Part shown: one piece after another, positions 48,721-59,433 of the stretch
Layout of the letters: the number at the start of each line of letters is the position of its first letter
Numbering within the stretch: position 1 is the first letter of the stretch
NCBI RefSeq assembly: GCF_036884655.1
Contig: NC_088331.1
Span: forward strand, 13,779,001-13,843,000
Reading direction: 5' to 3'
From: Musa acuminata AAA Group
Lineage: Eukaryota; Streptophyta; Magnoliopsida; Zingiberales; Musaceae
Length of the DNA: 64,000 nucleotides
The notes under the pieces: model-generated
The model's input: the letters and a program-made list of their open reading frames with translations, nothing else
Databases searched by the model: none
Told to the model about the DNA's origin: nothing
Translations under genes and position numbers: made by a program

Positions 48721-48960
48721 GATCAAATTTATCATCATTGTTGTTATCTAAATTGAAATTTTACTGTCAAATTCCCTCCTCAAATCTCTCAGTTTTTACT
48801 AAAAATTTCATCATGAAACCGTTCTTTCTTCAACGACAATTCTGCTCTTACATACACCAATCTACCAACCCTTTCGGCCACCACTTCTCTCAACTGATAC
48901 ATGTTTTTAACCTGACAACAAAAGAGAGATCTTAGCATTACAAATTTGGAAGCATATACT

Positions 48961-49928
48961 ATGGTATCTGAGGAGGCAATCAATACTAAATTTGAAGCCT
49001 TCAAGATGCGAATGGAGGATAAGATTCGGACTCTCTTTACCGAAATAAGTTTGGGCTGACCACCGAGCCCGAAGAAATTACATCAAGAAAAGAACTCTGC
49101 CCGAAAAGATGACTACCAGGAGAGGGGAGGCTTTGTGACTGATCCCTATTATCCAATCATAAGGGTGAACTTCCCTAGATGGGAAGAAGGAGACTCGATT
49201 GGTTGGATCTCACGCGCAGAGCGATATTTTCGGTACCACAAAATCGCAAACGCATCTATGGTAGAAATTATGGCTATACATCTTGAAGGAGATGTCATAC
49301 AATAGTTTGACTAGTTTGAACACACTCATGGAGTCCTCTTATGGTGATAATTCAAAGAAGGATTGCTGATCCGCTTTGGACCAACCGATTACGAGAACAT
49401 TGATGAACAACTAGCAAATATCCGACAAACCTCCACCATTCAGGAGTACCAAACTAGGTTTGAAAGGTTATCTAATAAAACTCATGATTGATCTAAAAAA
49501 CAGCTATTGGGGACCTTTTATTGAGGGCTTGAAGTCGGAGATCTATGGAGAAGTTAAAGCGTGATAACCGTACACGCTTATGGCAGCCATATCTTTTACA
49601 CGACTTCAAGAGGAGCAATTGAACCATGAAGCCCGGAGAACTAGGGTTACTCCCCAACCAGTAATACCAAAGCCCTGAACCCCCCTACTATCAACCGAGC
49701 CCCAGCACCAAAAAAGTTGACAAGAGAAGAGCTTCGGAAGCGATCTATGGAGGGGTTATGTTGGCATTGCGACGAGCCATGGAGCCGCAAGCATCATTAT
49801 AAAAAAGGGAGACTTCTTGTGATTGAACTAGTAGAAGAAAAGGTCATTGAACATCTAGAAGAGAGCCTTGAACATGAAGAAGAAGATGCGAAAGAAGAGC
49901 CACAATTGACTGACTTTATAGTACACGC
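48961..49928 (+). pseudogene. Gypsy gag remnant
   Basis: Starts MVSEEAINTKFEAFKMRMED, typical of plant gypsy gag, but a stop follows after about 31 codons. Capsid-like sequence resumes near 49,145 (VNFPRWEEGD) with more stops. The zinc-knuckle part near 49,717-49,810 (CWHCDEPWSRKHHY) has Tyr where the final Cys is expected. The frame then runs into the nested element at 49,929 and resumes at 54,498. Confidence 0.8.
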
Positions 49929-50375
49929 TGTCACGGACTTAGCTGGTTTTGCCTAAGTCGTGCGGCACCCTTGTGTGTCCGTCTGCAAAGGTCAGCCTCC
50001 CCAAAGCCTCCCATGGTCCATTAAGACCTACGAAAGAGAAAATGGGTTAGAGAGAATGCCTCACTTGGGATCCACTAGCAAACATTCCAGGAAACACTTT
50101 ATATACAATACAAGTTACAAACATACTTTACAAGCTCTGAACAGTTGCACAACAAAGGGTTAAAATAGTCCATTACAGACTGATAATCTCTCATAAGTGT
50201 CCACATGACATAACCTTTATTTACAAGCCTAAAACTACCACCAGACCCAACTAAATTGGGACTATTAAGCCTTTGGCCGTCCCTCTACATACTGTATAAA
50301 ACATGAATATACCAAAAGACACGGACATACATAAGCATTACATCAAACATCATGTTTCAAAGTTTGTCTGTGACA
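49929..50375 (-). repeat. 3' LTR of the nested LARD-like element
   Basis: 447 bp, begins TGTCACGG and ends CTGTGACA on the plus strand, with inverted terminal TGTCA/TGACA. It is homologous along its full length to 54,047-54,493. Confidence 0.88.
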
Positions 50376-53300
50376 TTCTCCCTCACTTATTCCTTCGACG
50401 TCCTCGTCGAAGCCATTGCCGACACTGCAACTCCTCGCCCTTGCTGATTCTTTAATCTTCTACTCTAGCTGTAATGCGCCTCTTGGCTCCCAGCTGCTCT
50501 CTGCTGCTGTTTTTGAATAGTTGAACTTTTGATCCATCATGTTGCTTCAACTTGCTAATGACTCTAACTCTAGTGTGGGGTTGGCTGAGTTGTGTTGATC
50601 CTTATTGGTTCCTGTGGATCCTCCATATGAAGGAAAAGACTATTCTTACTATGCGCCAGTCTCTTAAATGCCTCATACTACTTGACCTGGGTGGATGCTT
50701 GTTGGAGCTTTAATGAGCATCGCCTCCGAAACTTCTAAAGTTTTGGGTCCTTCCTCCACAAAATTTGCCCATTGACTCTTCTTTTACTTAGTTGTCACTT
50801 CCAAGTAGATTTACATCACTTCCGCTTTCGATTGACATTTCATTGGGAAATAAAGCGAACAATCTACTCTCAGTAGCACTGATCACCGTTGGTAAGGATT
50901 TGACAACTATTGTCTTATATTATCTTCGAAGAGTCTTTGAACCTGTGCAGAGCTCCTTTGTTGGATAGATAAGAAAATTGGGGTACTCGGTTTCACCCAT
51001 TCTCTTAAGAGTTGAGAAGGCAAAGGTTACTTGACTTCGCCCGCCTCCTCAAGGTTGTACTCCATGTATCGAGCTGATTACTGGCCTTCGCCTACTCTTT
51101 GCTCAACTTCTGAAGCACTTGAAGTGTTTGCACTCCTTGCGTTGAGTTAATTACTGTGATTCACCTTCTCAATGCTATTGAACTTCTGGAATGCAGGAAG
51201 TTTTCACCCCAACTTGGAGTAATTTTCTAATAGATTTGGTTGCCTCTGGGATTGTACCGTCTTCTCCATCAACCCTATCGTCTACTCCACTAAGTAGCAA
51301 AGGTACAGCACCACATACTGCCTGCTTCGTTCCTTGGTCGTGCACTCTTGCTTGACCCGAAGTCCTTCACTTTCAGCTATCTTGATAAGAAGCTCGTTGA
51401 CACCGGTCTTACGAAGTTCCTTGGCCTCTGCCCTTCAGCCTTATCTCGGTACTTGGAGTTTGCCTCTGCATACTCCACCTCCTCGGCCCCTTTCATGACC
51501 AAGTGCTCTCCCTCCATGAGAGCAAGGGATCAATGACTTTCACTGAAGTCCCGCCTCTACAGTACCATGGCGCTACCATGCCCATGGCCCTACTATCCGT
51601 CGCATCGCATCTGCATCCCTTTTCTTCACGATCAGTAGATATGTCTCTGTGGCACTTCTCTGAGTCCACCTCCATTCTAACTGATGCTTGATTTTGGATA
51701 GCTAAGTTCCTCTGGACTCGTCATCGCTTCCTCGCCCCTTTTGACCCCTTGCTTCAACACCTCTGTGTTCTCCAAGCAGCTCCCTTTGGTCGATGGAAAG
51801 ACAGACTGTAACTCCCATGCATGGCCTCTGCCATCGCATTATAGGATTTGCACCGATTCTGTTCTCCTTAGCTTCCTTGGTAGTAGCGTTCGCTTACTCG
51901 ACCTTGTCCTCTAACTTACCGGGCTCCCTTAAGCGAATATGGGCTCTGGAGCAGTCCAACTCTCCAGCTGCTTCGATCATACCTTTGCATGATCAAATCC
52001 CTCCCATGGGACTCACTGGCATTTGCATTCAAACTTTTCCCTTGGTGGAACACAGCCCCCATATGCTGATTACCAATGCTTTCATCCGATGCAAAATTTG
52101 ATGCATGCACGAAAGACCCGCCTCTGTGATACTATGGCCTTCACTTCTTGAATCCATAGCCCTTCTTGTCGTCATGTTGTTCACCGAAGTGGAGCTTCTA
52201 GTAGCTCCCGATCATACCTCCGTATGATCTAGTCCCTCACGGGATTATGTCATGTGTATCGCATTGCCACGAACTATCCCACCACGATCTGCTGCACCAT
52301 GTCGCCTCTTGGTGACATCTCCATTGCATTCTGATCCTTGTGGGATGAACTCGAATTGTGATCCCTCCATGTGTGGCCTCTGCCAATACATCGCAGGGTC
52401 TCTTCCACCTTCGATTTTATTCGCTCCTTTGGCAATCGACCTTCATCCACCCACTCTTGGGTCACACCTAGATGAAGCACCGCTCTAGGACAGTCCGCTG
52501 CCTAGTAGCTCCTGAATTCCACTGACTTCGTTGCAATTAGTGTACCATTGTCTGGAACTTGGGCCTCTGCCCCTACCAGCACAATCTCCGTTGTGCACCA
52601 CTTCTTACTTAGCAACTTGAATGGCAACACTATGGCATATTCTTCAAAAGTACATGCCTCCACGTCCTCTTGCCTCGTGCCAATGCCTTCTAAACCCAAC
52701 TTCGCCTCCATAAATTGAGTCACCTTAGTTCCTCCATCAATTGCTTTTTCGAGATAAGATGCATATGCCTAGAAGCTCCCTTTGTCTTTGGCACCATGCA
52801 AGATGAGTCTGCTCTGTCGGAATGAAGGACACATGGAACAACATGATCCTGCTCTTGCCTTTGCGAGAGTTCATGTCCTTGACCTCTGTCCAAGGAAAGC
52901 ACTGTGCCTCCGCTCCATGTTCCATCTTCTATGCTGGCTCCCTTCATGTGGCTTGGGTACTTCTCTAAGTTATACCCAAGTTGCTCCGTTCCTCATTTTT
53001 GCATTGAGTTGATGGTGGTCCTCATGCCCACCATTCCACGGGTCAGCCCTCCCTTGAGTCCAATCTCTATATCGACTCCAAGTGTGCCTTCATTTGTATT
53101 ACTTTGGGTCGCGACCTCACTTGATCTCACAATGCATCCACCAATGCATTCTCTCGAGTGACATCATACGATGACTCCTCGTTGCTTGCTCAGTCCATTG
53201 AGCTTTGTGGAGTTGTTGTTTGTTGAGGTACTCCTCAACATGTGAGGTTCGTCCCACATGATTCTCCCTCTGGAGAGCCGGGACTTATCCCTCCTGGATA

Positions 53301-54046
53301 ATTGTCCCGTTTGAGCAATATCTCTCTTCGTTTCGGAGACTACCATCCCTTTGGACTACTCTGATTTGCTGAACAAACTATGCATTGTTCTGCCTTATGC
53401 AAACGCACTTGCTAGATTGTGACTCCACGTCAATACAGCTCCCGTTGTACCACTCAAGGCCTAGCAAAATGCTGAACTCGTTGCACACTTCAGCCTCCTA
53501 CAGACGTGTCCTTCACATGCTGAAGAGAAAGTTTTAATACTCCATGGCACCGAGTTTCGGTCGCCTTGGGATGGCCGCGAACATTCCATCGTCTGCATAC
53601 AAGCCCATGTATGAGTACCGAATTCTTTGAGTTAGCAATTCCCCTCACCTCTGTGAGCTTTGTACAACTCTTTCGGTCACTGAGCAACTCGTTTCACCTT
53701 GCATGGTCTCATCCTTTACCAAGTGCCTCGCTTGCCTTGAGCACCATCAAGTATAGTTGTCAACGTTGAACCGTAGCTCAAACTCAGCCATCCCACTCTT
53801 TGTGCGCTTCACATTCTTCCAAGCTTGTCTATTCTCATGATGCCTCTTGCGCGAAGGGTTGGCCATTCCTCTGAATGCCAATCTCAGATGCCCACTCCTC
53901 CGAACGACTCTTTTCCCTACATCTCCATGCCCGTTTTCTCCCAAACAATCACGCGTGTGCTGACTGCCCTCAATGCAGCCCAACTAGGTCCCCCACGTTT
54001 GCATGCTAAGTATTTCTATGAGTGTTTGTCCCGCTCTGATACCATC
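50376..54046 (-). other. Interior of the LARD-like element, no domain recognised
   Basis: 3,671 bp, richer in C and T on the plus strand. Many short frames of 60-105 residues lie on both strands, none over 110. Some minus-strand frames are in loose succession (53,983 down to 52,274) and could be fragments of one decayed protein, but nothing in them matches a retroelement domain I know. Confidence 0.6.
54033..54044 (-). other. Primer-binding site of the LARD-like element
   Basis: TGGTATCAGAGC on the minus strand, two bases from the 5' LTR end at 54,047. It shows priming by initiator Met tRNA and gives the orientation. Confidence 0.85.
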
Positions 54047-54493
54047 TGTCATGGACTTAGCTGGTTTTGCCTAAGTCGTGCGGCACCCTTGCGTGTCCGT
54101 CCGCAAAGGTCAGCCTCCCCGAAGCCTCTCATGGTCCATTAGGACTTACAAAAGAGAAAACAAGTTAGAGAGAATGCCTCACTCGGGATCCACAGGCAAA
54201 CATTCCAGGAAACACTTCATAGACAATACAAATTACAAACAGACTTTATAAGTTCTGAACAGTTGCACAACAAAGGGTTAAAATAGTCCATTACAGACCG
54301 ATAATCTCTCACAAGTGTCCACATGACACAACCTTTATTTACAAGCCTAAAACTGCCACCAAACCCAACTAAATTGGGACTATTAAGCCTTCGGTCGTCC
54401 CTCTACCTACTGTGTAAAGCATGAACATACCAAAAGACACGGACATACATAAGCATTACATCAAACATCCTATTTCGAAGTTTGTCCGTGACA
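54047..54493 (-). repeat. 5' LTR of the nested LARD-like element
   Basis: 447 bp, begins TGTCATGG and ends CCGTGACA on the plus strand. Followed by acgc, the repeat of the four bases before 49,929. Confidence 0.88.
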
Positions 54494-54497
54494 ACGC

Positions 54498-55303
54498 GCT
54501 AGCCAGCTACTCAAACCCGCAAACGATGAAAGTTGGAGGCCTTCTTAAACAACAACCGATCACTGTTCTCATCGACACAGGTAGCACTAATAACTTTCTA
54601 AATAGTAAGATTGCTACTCAGATGGCGCTCCACATAGAAGGTTGTAGCAAGTTCGACGTAAAGGTCGCCGACGGCAGAATCCTAAAGTGCAACCAAAGAT
54701 GCCCGTAGGTGAAACTATTACTACAATACCAAGAAATTATCGCTGACTTTCCTCCAACCAATTGATGATTATGAGGCCATGCTTAGCATAGAATGACTGA
54801 CGATGCTAGGTGACGTCTCTTGAAACTTTTCCAAATTAATTATGAAATTCTACTGCAAATGCAAACATATCATCTTATGCAGGAAGCGCGGAAGCAACGT
54901 AACCACCTTTTTGACCCTATAAATGGTGAAAGTTTTACATAAGGTAAATGGTGGCTTTTTGATTTATCTCTAGTAGCAACTAGAGGGGAAGAAAATAGAA
55001 ATTGAAAGTCAAAATCTTGCCCAATTACTAACTGAATTTGCTAATGTTTTTACTGAACCGCATGGTCTTCCTCCTACTCGGTAACATAACCATCAGATTC
55101 CAATTCTTCTAGGCAAACCACTAGTGAAAACTCGATCATACTATTATCCTCATCTCCAGAATGATGAAATTGAAAAGATTGTAAAGGAGATGCTTAAAAT
55201 AGGGATGATTCGGCTAAGTTGCAGCTCCTATTCCTCACCGATGCTACTTGTACGCAAGAAGGACGGAACTTGACGGATGTGCATCGACTACCAAGCTTTA
55301 AAT
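54498..55303 (+). pseudogene. Gypsy protease and N-terminal reverse transcriptase remnant
   Basis: The aspartic protease motif [10 protein letters not shown] is readable at about 54,568-54,600, in the frame that continues from gag. Further on, with stops and changes of frame, are EFANVFTEPHGLPPT (about 55,027-55,080), EIEKIVKEMLKIGMIR and LLVRKKDG (about 55,170-55,270), ending at CIDYQALN. These are standard gypsy reverse transcriptase landmarks. A Trp-to-stop change follows KKDG. The catalytic part is missing because of the LTR insertion at 55,304. Confidence 0.85.
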
Positions 55304-55376
55304 TGTTAAATCTTGGATTTTAATGATAAAATCAATTGATGTATTAGTCATCTAATCTACATTTTGAGTAACGTAA
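55304..55376 (+). repeat. First 73 bp of an older Sirevirus-like LTR
   Basis: Begins tgttaaatcttggattttaa and follows the young LTR start (tgttgaatctcggattttga) for about 70 bp, with many differences, until the young element interrupts it. The rest would lie beyond the window. It shows that copy 2 landed inside a relative's LTR, which itself had landed in the gypsy reverse transcriptase. Confidence 0.75.
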
Positions 55377-55889
55377 TGTTGAATCTCGGATTTTGATGAT
55401 GAAGTCAATTGTCATTTGTTATCTAATCTATGTGTTGAGATAAGTGTGCAGGATTAACTACGATGAGAGTAAGACAAGCAGCAGGAGTTGCGCCGGAGTC
55501 AAGATCATGATCACATTGGGAGTTCGAGAGTTCGACGGAAGTTCGGACGGTCGTCGGAGGTTCAGAGAGAACAGATCCGAGAAGTCCAGAAGCTTGCCAA
55601 GCGAAGCTCGTCGGAACTCGCCAAGTGGATCGTCGCAAAGTCCAGGAGTATGCCGGATGTCCGCAGAAGGATCACCGAGGGTTATCGGTTGATCGACGGA
55701 AGTTGGCCGGAAACTCGCCGGAAGAAGCGATTGACGCATCGGAGCAAAGCTGCAGAAGTTGTCTTAGAGTTAATCGTAGTTAGCATGATGATTAAGCATG
55801 AAAATGGGAGGTGACCCCATTAGCTTAATCTTAGGGCAATTGGGCCCCTGAAAAGATTCAAAGTGGGTCGAATGGAGTGAACCATTCGG

Positions 55890-56540
55890 ACCCTGATTGC
55901 ACCAAGAGGTGCAACCGCCTGGGCTGTGGGGTTGAGAGGTGCAACCGCCCCAGCCAGGAGGTGCAACCGCCTAGGCTGTGGGGTTGAGAGGTGCAACCGC
56001 CCCAGCCAGGAGGTGCAACCGCCTGGGCTGTGGGGTTGAGAGGTGCAACCGCCCCAGCCAGGAGGTGCAACCGCCTGGGCTGTGGGGTTGAGAGGTGCAA
56101 CCGCCCCAGCCAGGAGGTGCAACCGCCTGGGCTGCGAGGCTGGGAGGTGCAACCGCCCCAGCCAAGAGGTTGCACCGCCAGAGCTCAAGTTCCGAGCTCT
56201 GCCAGGCGATGCAACCACCAAGCTCAGTCTTCGAGCTCTGGCAGATTGGTGCATCAGCCTGAGCTCAGTCTCGAGCTCTGCCAGGTGATGCATTCACCAA
56301 GCTCAGTCTTCGAGCTTTGGCAGAGAGGTGGATCAGCCTGAGCTCAGCTTGGAGCTCTGCCAGGTGATGCAACCACCGAGCTCAGATTTCGAGCTTTGCC
56401 AGGTGATGCAACCACCAAGCTCAGTCTTCGAGCTCTGCCAGGTGATGCAACCATCGAGCTCAGTCTTCGAGCTCTGGCAGAGAGAAGCAATCGGCAGAGC
56501 TCAGTCGTCGAGCTCTGCCAGGCGGTGCCACCTCTCCAGT
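55890..56540. repeat. U3 minisatellites, copy 2
   Basis: 52-bp units (ggaggtgcaaccgcctgggc plus a ggttgagaggtgcaacc half) from about 55,890 to 56,170, roughly five copies. GAGCTC hairpin units follow to about 56,520. The array ends about 90 bp before the TATA motif. Confidence 0.85.
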
Positions 56541-56625
56541 CAAGAGGTGCAACCGCCTGATCCCAGAATTCTGGGATTTGATCGATTTGATCGTTTTGAG
56601 CTCGAATTTTGAATTGGGTTGGGGC

Positions 56626-56634
56626 CTATAAATA
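56626..56634 (+). promoter_or_regulatory. LTR promoter TATA box, copy 2
   Basis: CTATAAATA, with expected U3/R boundary near 56,658. Confidence 0.7.
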
Positions 56635-57279
56635 CCCCACCCATTCAGCACTGAAAAGATACAGACCTATACCGAAATCTTGATCTTTTCTGTGATTCTA
56701 AGAGCTCAAAAGTGTTGTAAAACCTTTAAGTCTCCTCCTTCTGTTCTTCAAGTTTTCAATTGTAAAGTGAGGAGAGAAAGGTCTGTAAAGGTTGTCTCCT
56801 AAGCCTGCCAAAAGGAGAGAAATTGTAAGAGGGAAGTTTGGCCTTCGCCCATTGAAGGAAGGCACCTAGTTGACGTCGGCAACCTCATCGGTGGAGGAAG
56901 CCAAAAGTGGAGTAGGTCAAGGCTGACCGAACCACTCTAAATCTCTGGTTTGCGTTTATTTTCGAGCACTTTATCATTACTGCAAACCTCCCTCATCACT
57001 ACTGCTCTCTGCGCTTTCACGAACAAGATCTAAGTGCTGTTCTTCCAAATCTGCATTCAGACGTAAACTCGTATCTTCATACATTACAGTTTACGTTTAC
57101 GTTTGATTCTGCAGAACTGTTTTCCGTGCTTTTACGAACGAGTTTCAACATTTAGACGTAAAACTGCATTCAGACGTAAATCGGCTTTCTTCGCTCAATC
57201 ATCAGATTTCAGTTCACGTTTACGTCTTGGTTTCAACTGCATACTGCCTTCTGCGAGTATACAAACGAGTTTCAAAGTT

Positions 57280-57610
57280 TAGACGTAAATCTGCGTCTAA
57301 CTGCGTTTAGACGTAAATCTGCGTTTAGACGTAAAACTACGTTTAGACGTAAAACTGCGTTTAGACGTAAAACTGCATTTAGACGTAAAACTGCGTTTAG
57401 ACGTAAATCTGCGTTTAGACGTAAAACTACGTTTAGACGTAAAACTGCGTTTAGACGTAAATCTGCGTTTAGACGTAAATCTGCATTTAGACGTAAATCT
57501 GAGTTTAGACGCAAAACTGCGCTTAGACGCAAAACTGCGCTTAGACGCAATCTGCGCTTAGACGCAAAACTGCGCTTAGACGCAATCTGCGCTTAGACGC
57601 AAACTGCACT
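57280..57610. repeat. 18-bp minisatellite in R-U5, copy 2
   Basis: Element-sense unit tttagacgtaaaactgcg and its aaatctgcg variant. In the last part the unit changes to cttagacgcaaaactgcg, and some units are one or two bases shorter, so the open frame is broken here, unlike in copy 1. Confidence 0.88.
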
Positions 57611-57744
57611 TAGATACAAACTGAGAATTTGCTTTTGCATCATAATAGTTTTTGAACGAACGCAGCTTTTGGTTTTTAAATTATTATAAGATTTCCGCTG
57701 CACTAATTCACCCCCCCCCTCTTAGTGCTCTTGATCCTAACAAT

Positions 57745-57756
57745 TGGTATCAGAGC
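57745..57756 (+). other. Primer-binding site, copy 2
   Basis: TGGTATCAGAGC, two bases after the LTR end. Confidence 0.92.
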
Positions 57757-57792
57757 GAGGTTAACTCTCTAAAGGATTAAAACCCAAGAGAG

Positions 57793-59370
57793 ATGGCATA
57801 CGCCGGAAACCAAGAGGGGCATTCGATTACACGTCCACCCATGTTCAGTGGAACGGACTACACTTACTGGAAGACCCGAATGAGGATCTTTCTTATTTCT
57901 ATGGATTTTGAACTGTGGAACCTTGTTGAAAATGGATTTTCAAAATCTTCTCTTCCAATGATCGATTGGAACGATTTGGAGAAGAAGGCTTTCGCTCTTA
58001 ATGCAAAGGCTATGAATGCCTTATTTTGCGCTCTTGATAAAAATGAGTTTAATCGTGTTTCAACTTGCGAAACTGCTTTTGATATTTGGCACACACTTGA
58101 AGTGACCCACGAGGGCACAAGTAGAGTGAAAGAGTCAAAAATCAATCTGTTGCTGCATTCTTTTGAACTTTTCCGAATGAAACCGAGTGAAACCATTGGC
58201 GACATGTTTACCCGTTTCACGGATGTCGTCAACGGTCTAAAAGGACTCGGAAAGAGCTTTTCGGATTTTGAGCTTGTTAATAAGATACTAAGATCCCTTC
58301 CTAAGAGTTGGGATCCTAAAGTCACCGCCATTCAAGAGGCAAAAGATCTGCAAAATTTCCCTCTTGAAGAACTAATCGGGTCATTAATGACCTACGAAAT
58401 GACCTGCAAAGCTCATGAAGAGCAAGAAGACATCCTTCCAAAGAACAGGAAGGATATGGCACTTAAAACTTCTGAATGCCACTTGAGAGAAAACTCAAGT
58501 GATGAGGATTGTGACGATGACTTGGCACTTTTGACAAGAAAGTTTAAGAAATTCTTCAAAAGAAACAAGTTTAAAAACGATGTGAAAAATAAACTTGAAT
58601 CAAAGAAGGACCAAGTGATCTGCTACGAGTGTAAAAAGCCGGGACACTACAAAAGTGATTGTCCCCAAGTCAAGAAAAGAACAACAAAGAAGAAGGCGCT
58701 CCAAGCAACATGGGATGATTCGAGCGCATCTGAGGAAGAGGAGTCCAACACCGAGCAAGTTGCTCATTACGCCTTTATGGCCATCGAAGAGGAGGTAACG
58801 GATTTATTAAATGCTGATTTATCTTTCGATGAATTACTAAATGCCTTCCATGATTTATTTGATGAATGCAAAGTTATAAATAGAAAATACAAGTTGCTAA
58901 AAAAGGTACATGATAATCTTACTTGTGAGTTTGATAAGTTAAAAGTCGAACATCATGATAGTTTAAATTCATGTATCAAATGTCATGATTTAGAAACTAT
59001 ACAAAAAGAAAACTTGCTACTTAAGGACACCTTGAAGAAATTCGAGGTTGTTAGCAAGTCATTAAACATGATCCTTACAAACAAGGGTCATGCTCCCAAA
59101 AGAAGTGGGATTGGATTTGTGAGGAGTCCTCACCAAAATCCAACTACCTTTGTAAAAGGCCCCATCTTACATGTTCAAACCAAGTGCAACTTTTGTTGCA
59201 AATCTGGACACAAGACACATTGTTGTCCATTCAAGAAAATAAGTCCAAACAAATTAATTTGGGTTCCTAAAGGAACCATGATAAACTCTATGCAACATGA
59301 TAGAAAATGTAGATCTATTTATGAGGCACCCAAAAACAAATGGGTACCTAAACATCATCCTTTCTTGTAG
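57793..59370 (+). CDS. gag: Copia gag, copy 2
   Basis: 525 residues. Same layout as copy 1: capsid N terminus, zinc knuckle CYECKKPGHYKSDC, acidic and coiled-coil region, second knuckle CNFCCKSGHKTHCC. Compared with copy 1 it has one extra Thr after the first knuckle, lacks two residues before the second knuckle and has about ten substitutions. It ends in UAG (59,368-59,370), after which the same frame continues into the protease. Confidence 0.95.
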   Translation: MAYAGNQEGHSITRPPMFSGTDYTYWKTRMRIFLISMDFELWNLVENGFSKSSLPMIDWNDLEKKAFALNAKAMNALFCALDKNEFNRVSTCETAFDIWHTLEVTHEGTSRVKESKINLLLHSFELFRMKPSETIGDMFTRFTDVVNGLKGLGKSFSDFELVNKILRSLPKSWDPKVTAIQEAKDLQNFPLEELIGSLMTYEMTCKAHEEQEDILPKNRKDMALKTSECHLRENSSDEDCDDDLALLTRKFKKFFKRNKFKNDVKNKLESKKDQVICYECKKPGHYKSDCPQVKKRTTKKKALQATWDDSSASEEEESNTEQVAHYAFMAIEEEVTDLLNADLSFDELLNAFHDLFDECKVINRKYKLLKKVHDNLTCEFDKLKVEHHDSLNSCIKCHDLETIQKENLLLKDTLKKFEVVSKSLNMILTNKGHAPKRSGIGFVRSPHQNPTTFVKGPILHVQTKCNFCCKSGHKTHCCPFKKISPNKLIWVPKGTMINSMQHDRKCRSIYEAPKNKWVPKHHPFL

Positions 59371-59433
59371 AAAACTAAACAATCGCAAGCTAGGAGCAAG
59401 AAATGGTACCTTGATAGTGGATGCTCAAGGCAT

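Larger units (their letters stand above)
49929..54493 (-). mobile_element. Non-coding LTR retrotransposon (LARD-like) nested in the gypsy element
   Basis: 4,565 bp bounded by two 447-bp direct LTRs. The PBS (minus strand, 54,033-54,044) and a purine-rich tract next to the left LTR show minus-strand orientation. The four bases acgc flank both ends; taking the element out leaves one acgc and joins the gypsy gag and protease frames. The 3.67-kb interior has no capsid, protease, integrase or reverse transcriptase motif in any frame I could read, so it is probably a non-autonomous large retrotransposon derivative. By eye the LTRs differ at about 35 of 447 sites, mostly transitions, so this is a much older insertion than the copia copies. 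Confidence 0.85.
47608..55303 (+). mobile_element. Decayed Ty3/gypsy LTR retrotransposon, truncated
   Basis: A plus-strand gypsy element with a 395-bp 5' LTR, Met-tRNA-type PBS, leader, gag remnant, aspartic protease and the N-terminal part of reverse transcriptase. Between gag and protease sits a complete 4.6-kb LTR element. Inside the reverse transcriptase, after the conserved CIDYQALN motif, it is cut by an old Sirevirus-like LTR. No 3' LTR is in the window. Multiple stops show it is dead. Confidence 0.88.
55377..57742 (+). repeat. 5' LTR of copia copy 2
   Basis: 2,366 bp, TGTTGAATC to CCTAACA. It is longer than the LTRs of copy 1 through an extra 52-bp unit or two in U3, a block of about 120 bp near 57,065-57,185 and a different set of 18-bp units. 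Confidence 0.92.

Noticed and set aside
51348..53161. Plus-strand frames in the interior of the LARD-like element as host genes
   Set aside because: The element reads on the minus strand, the frames are short and overlap antisense ones, and none shows a domain.
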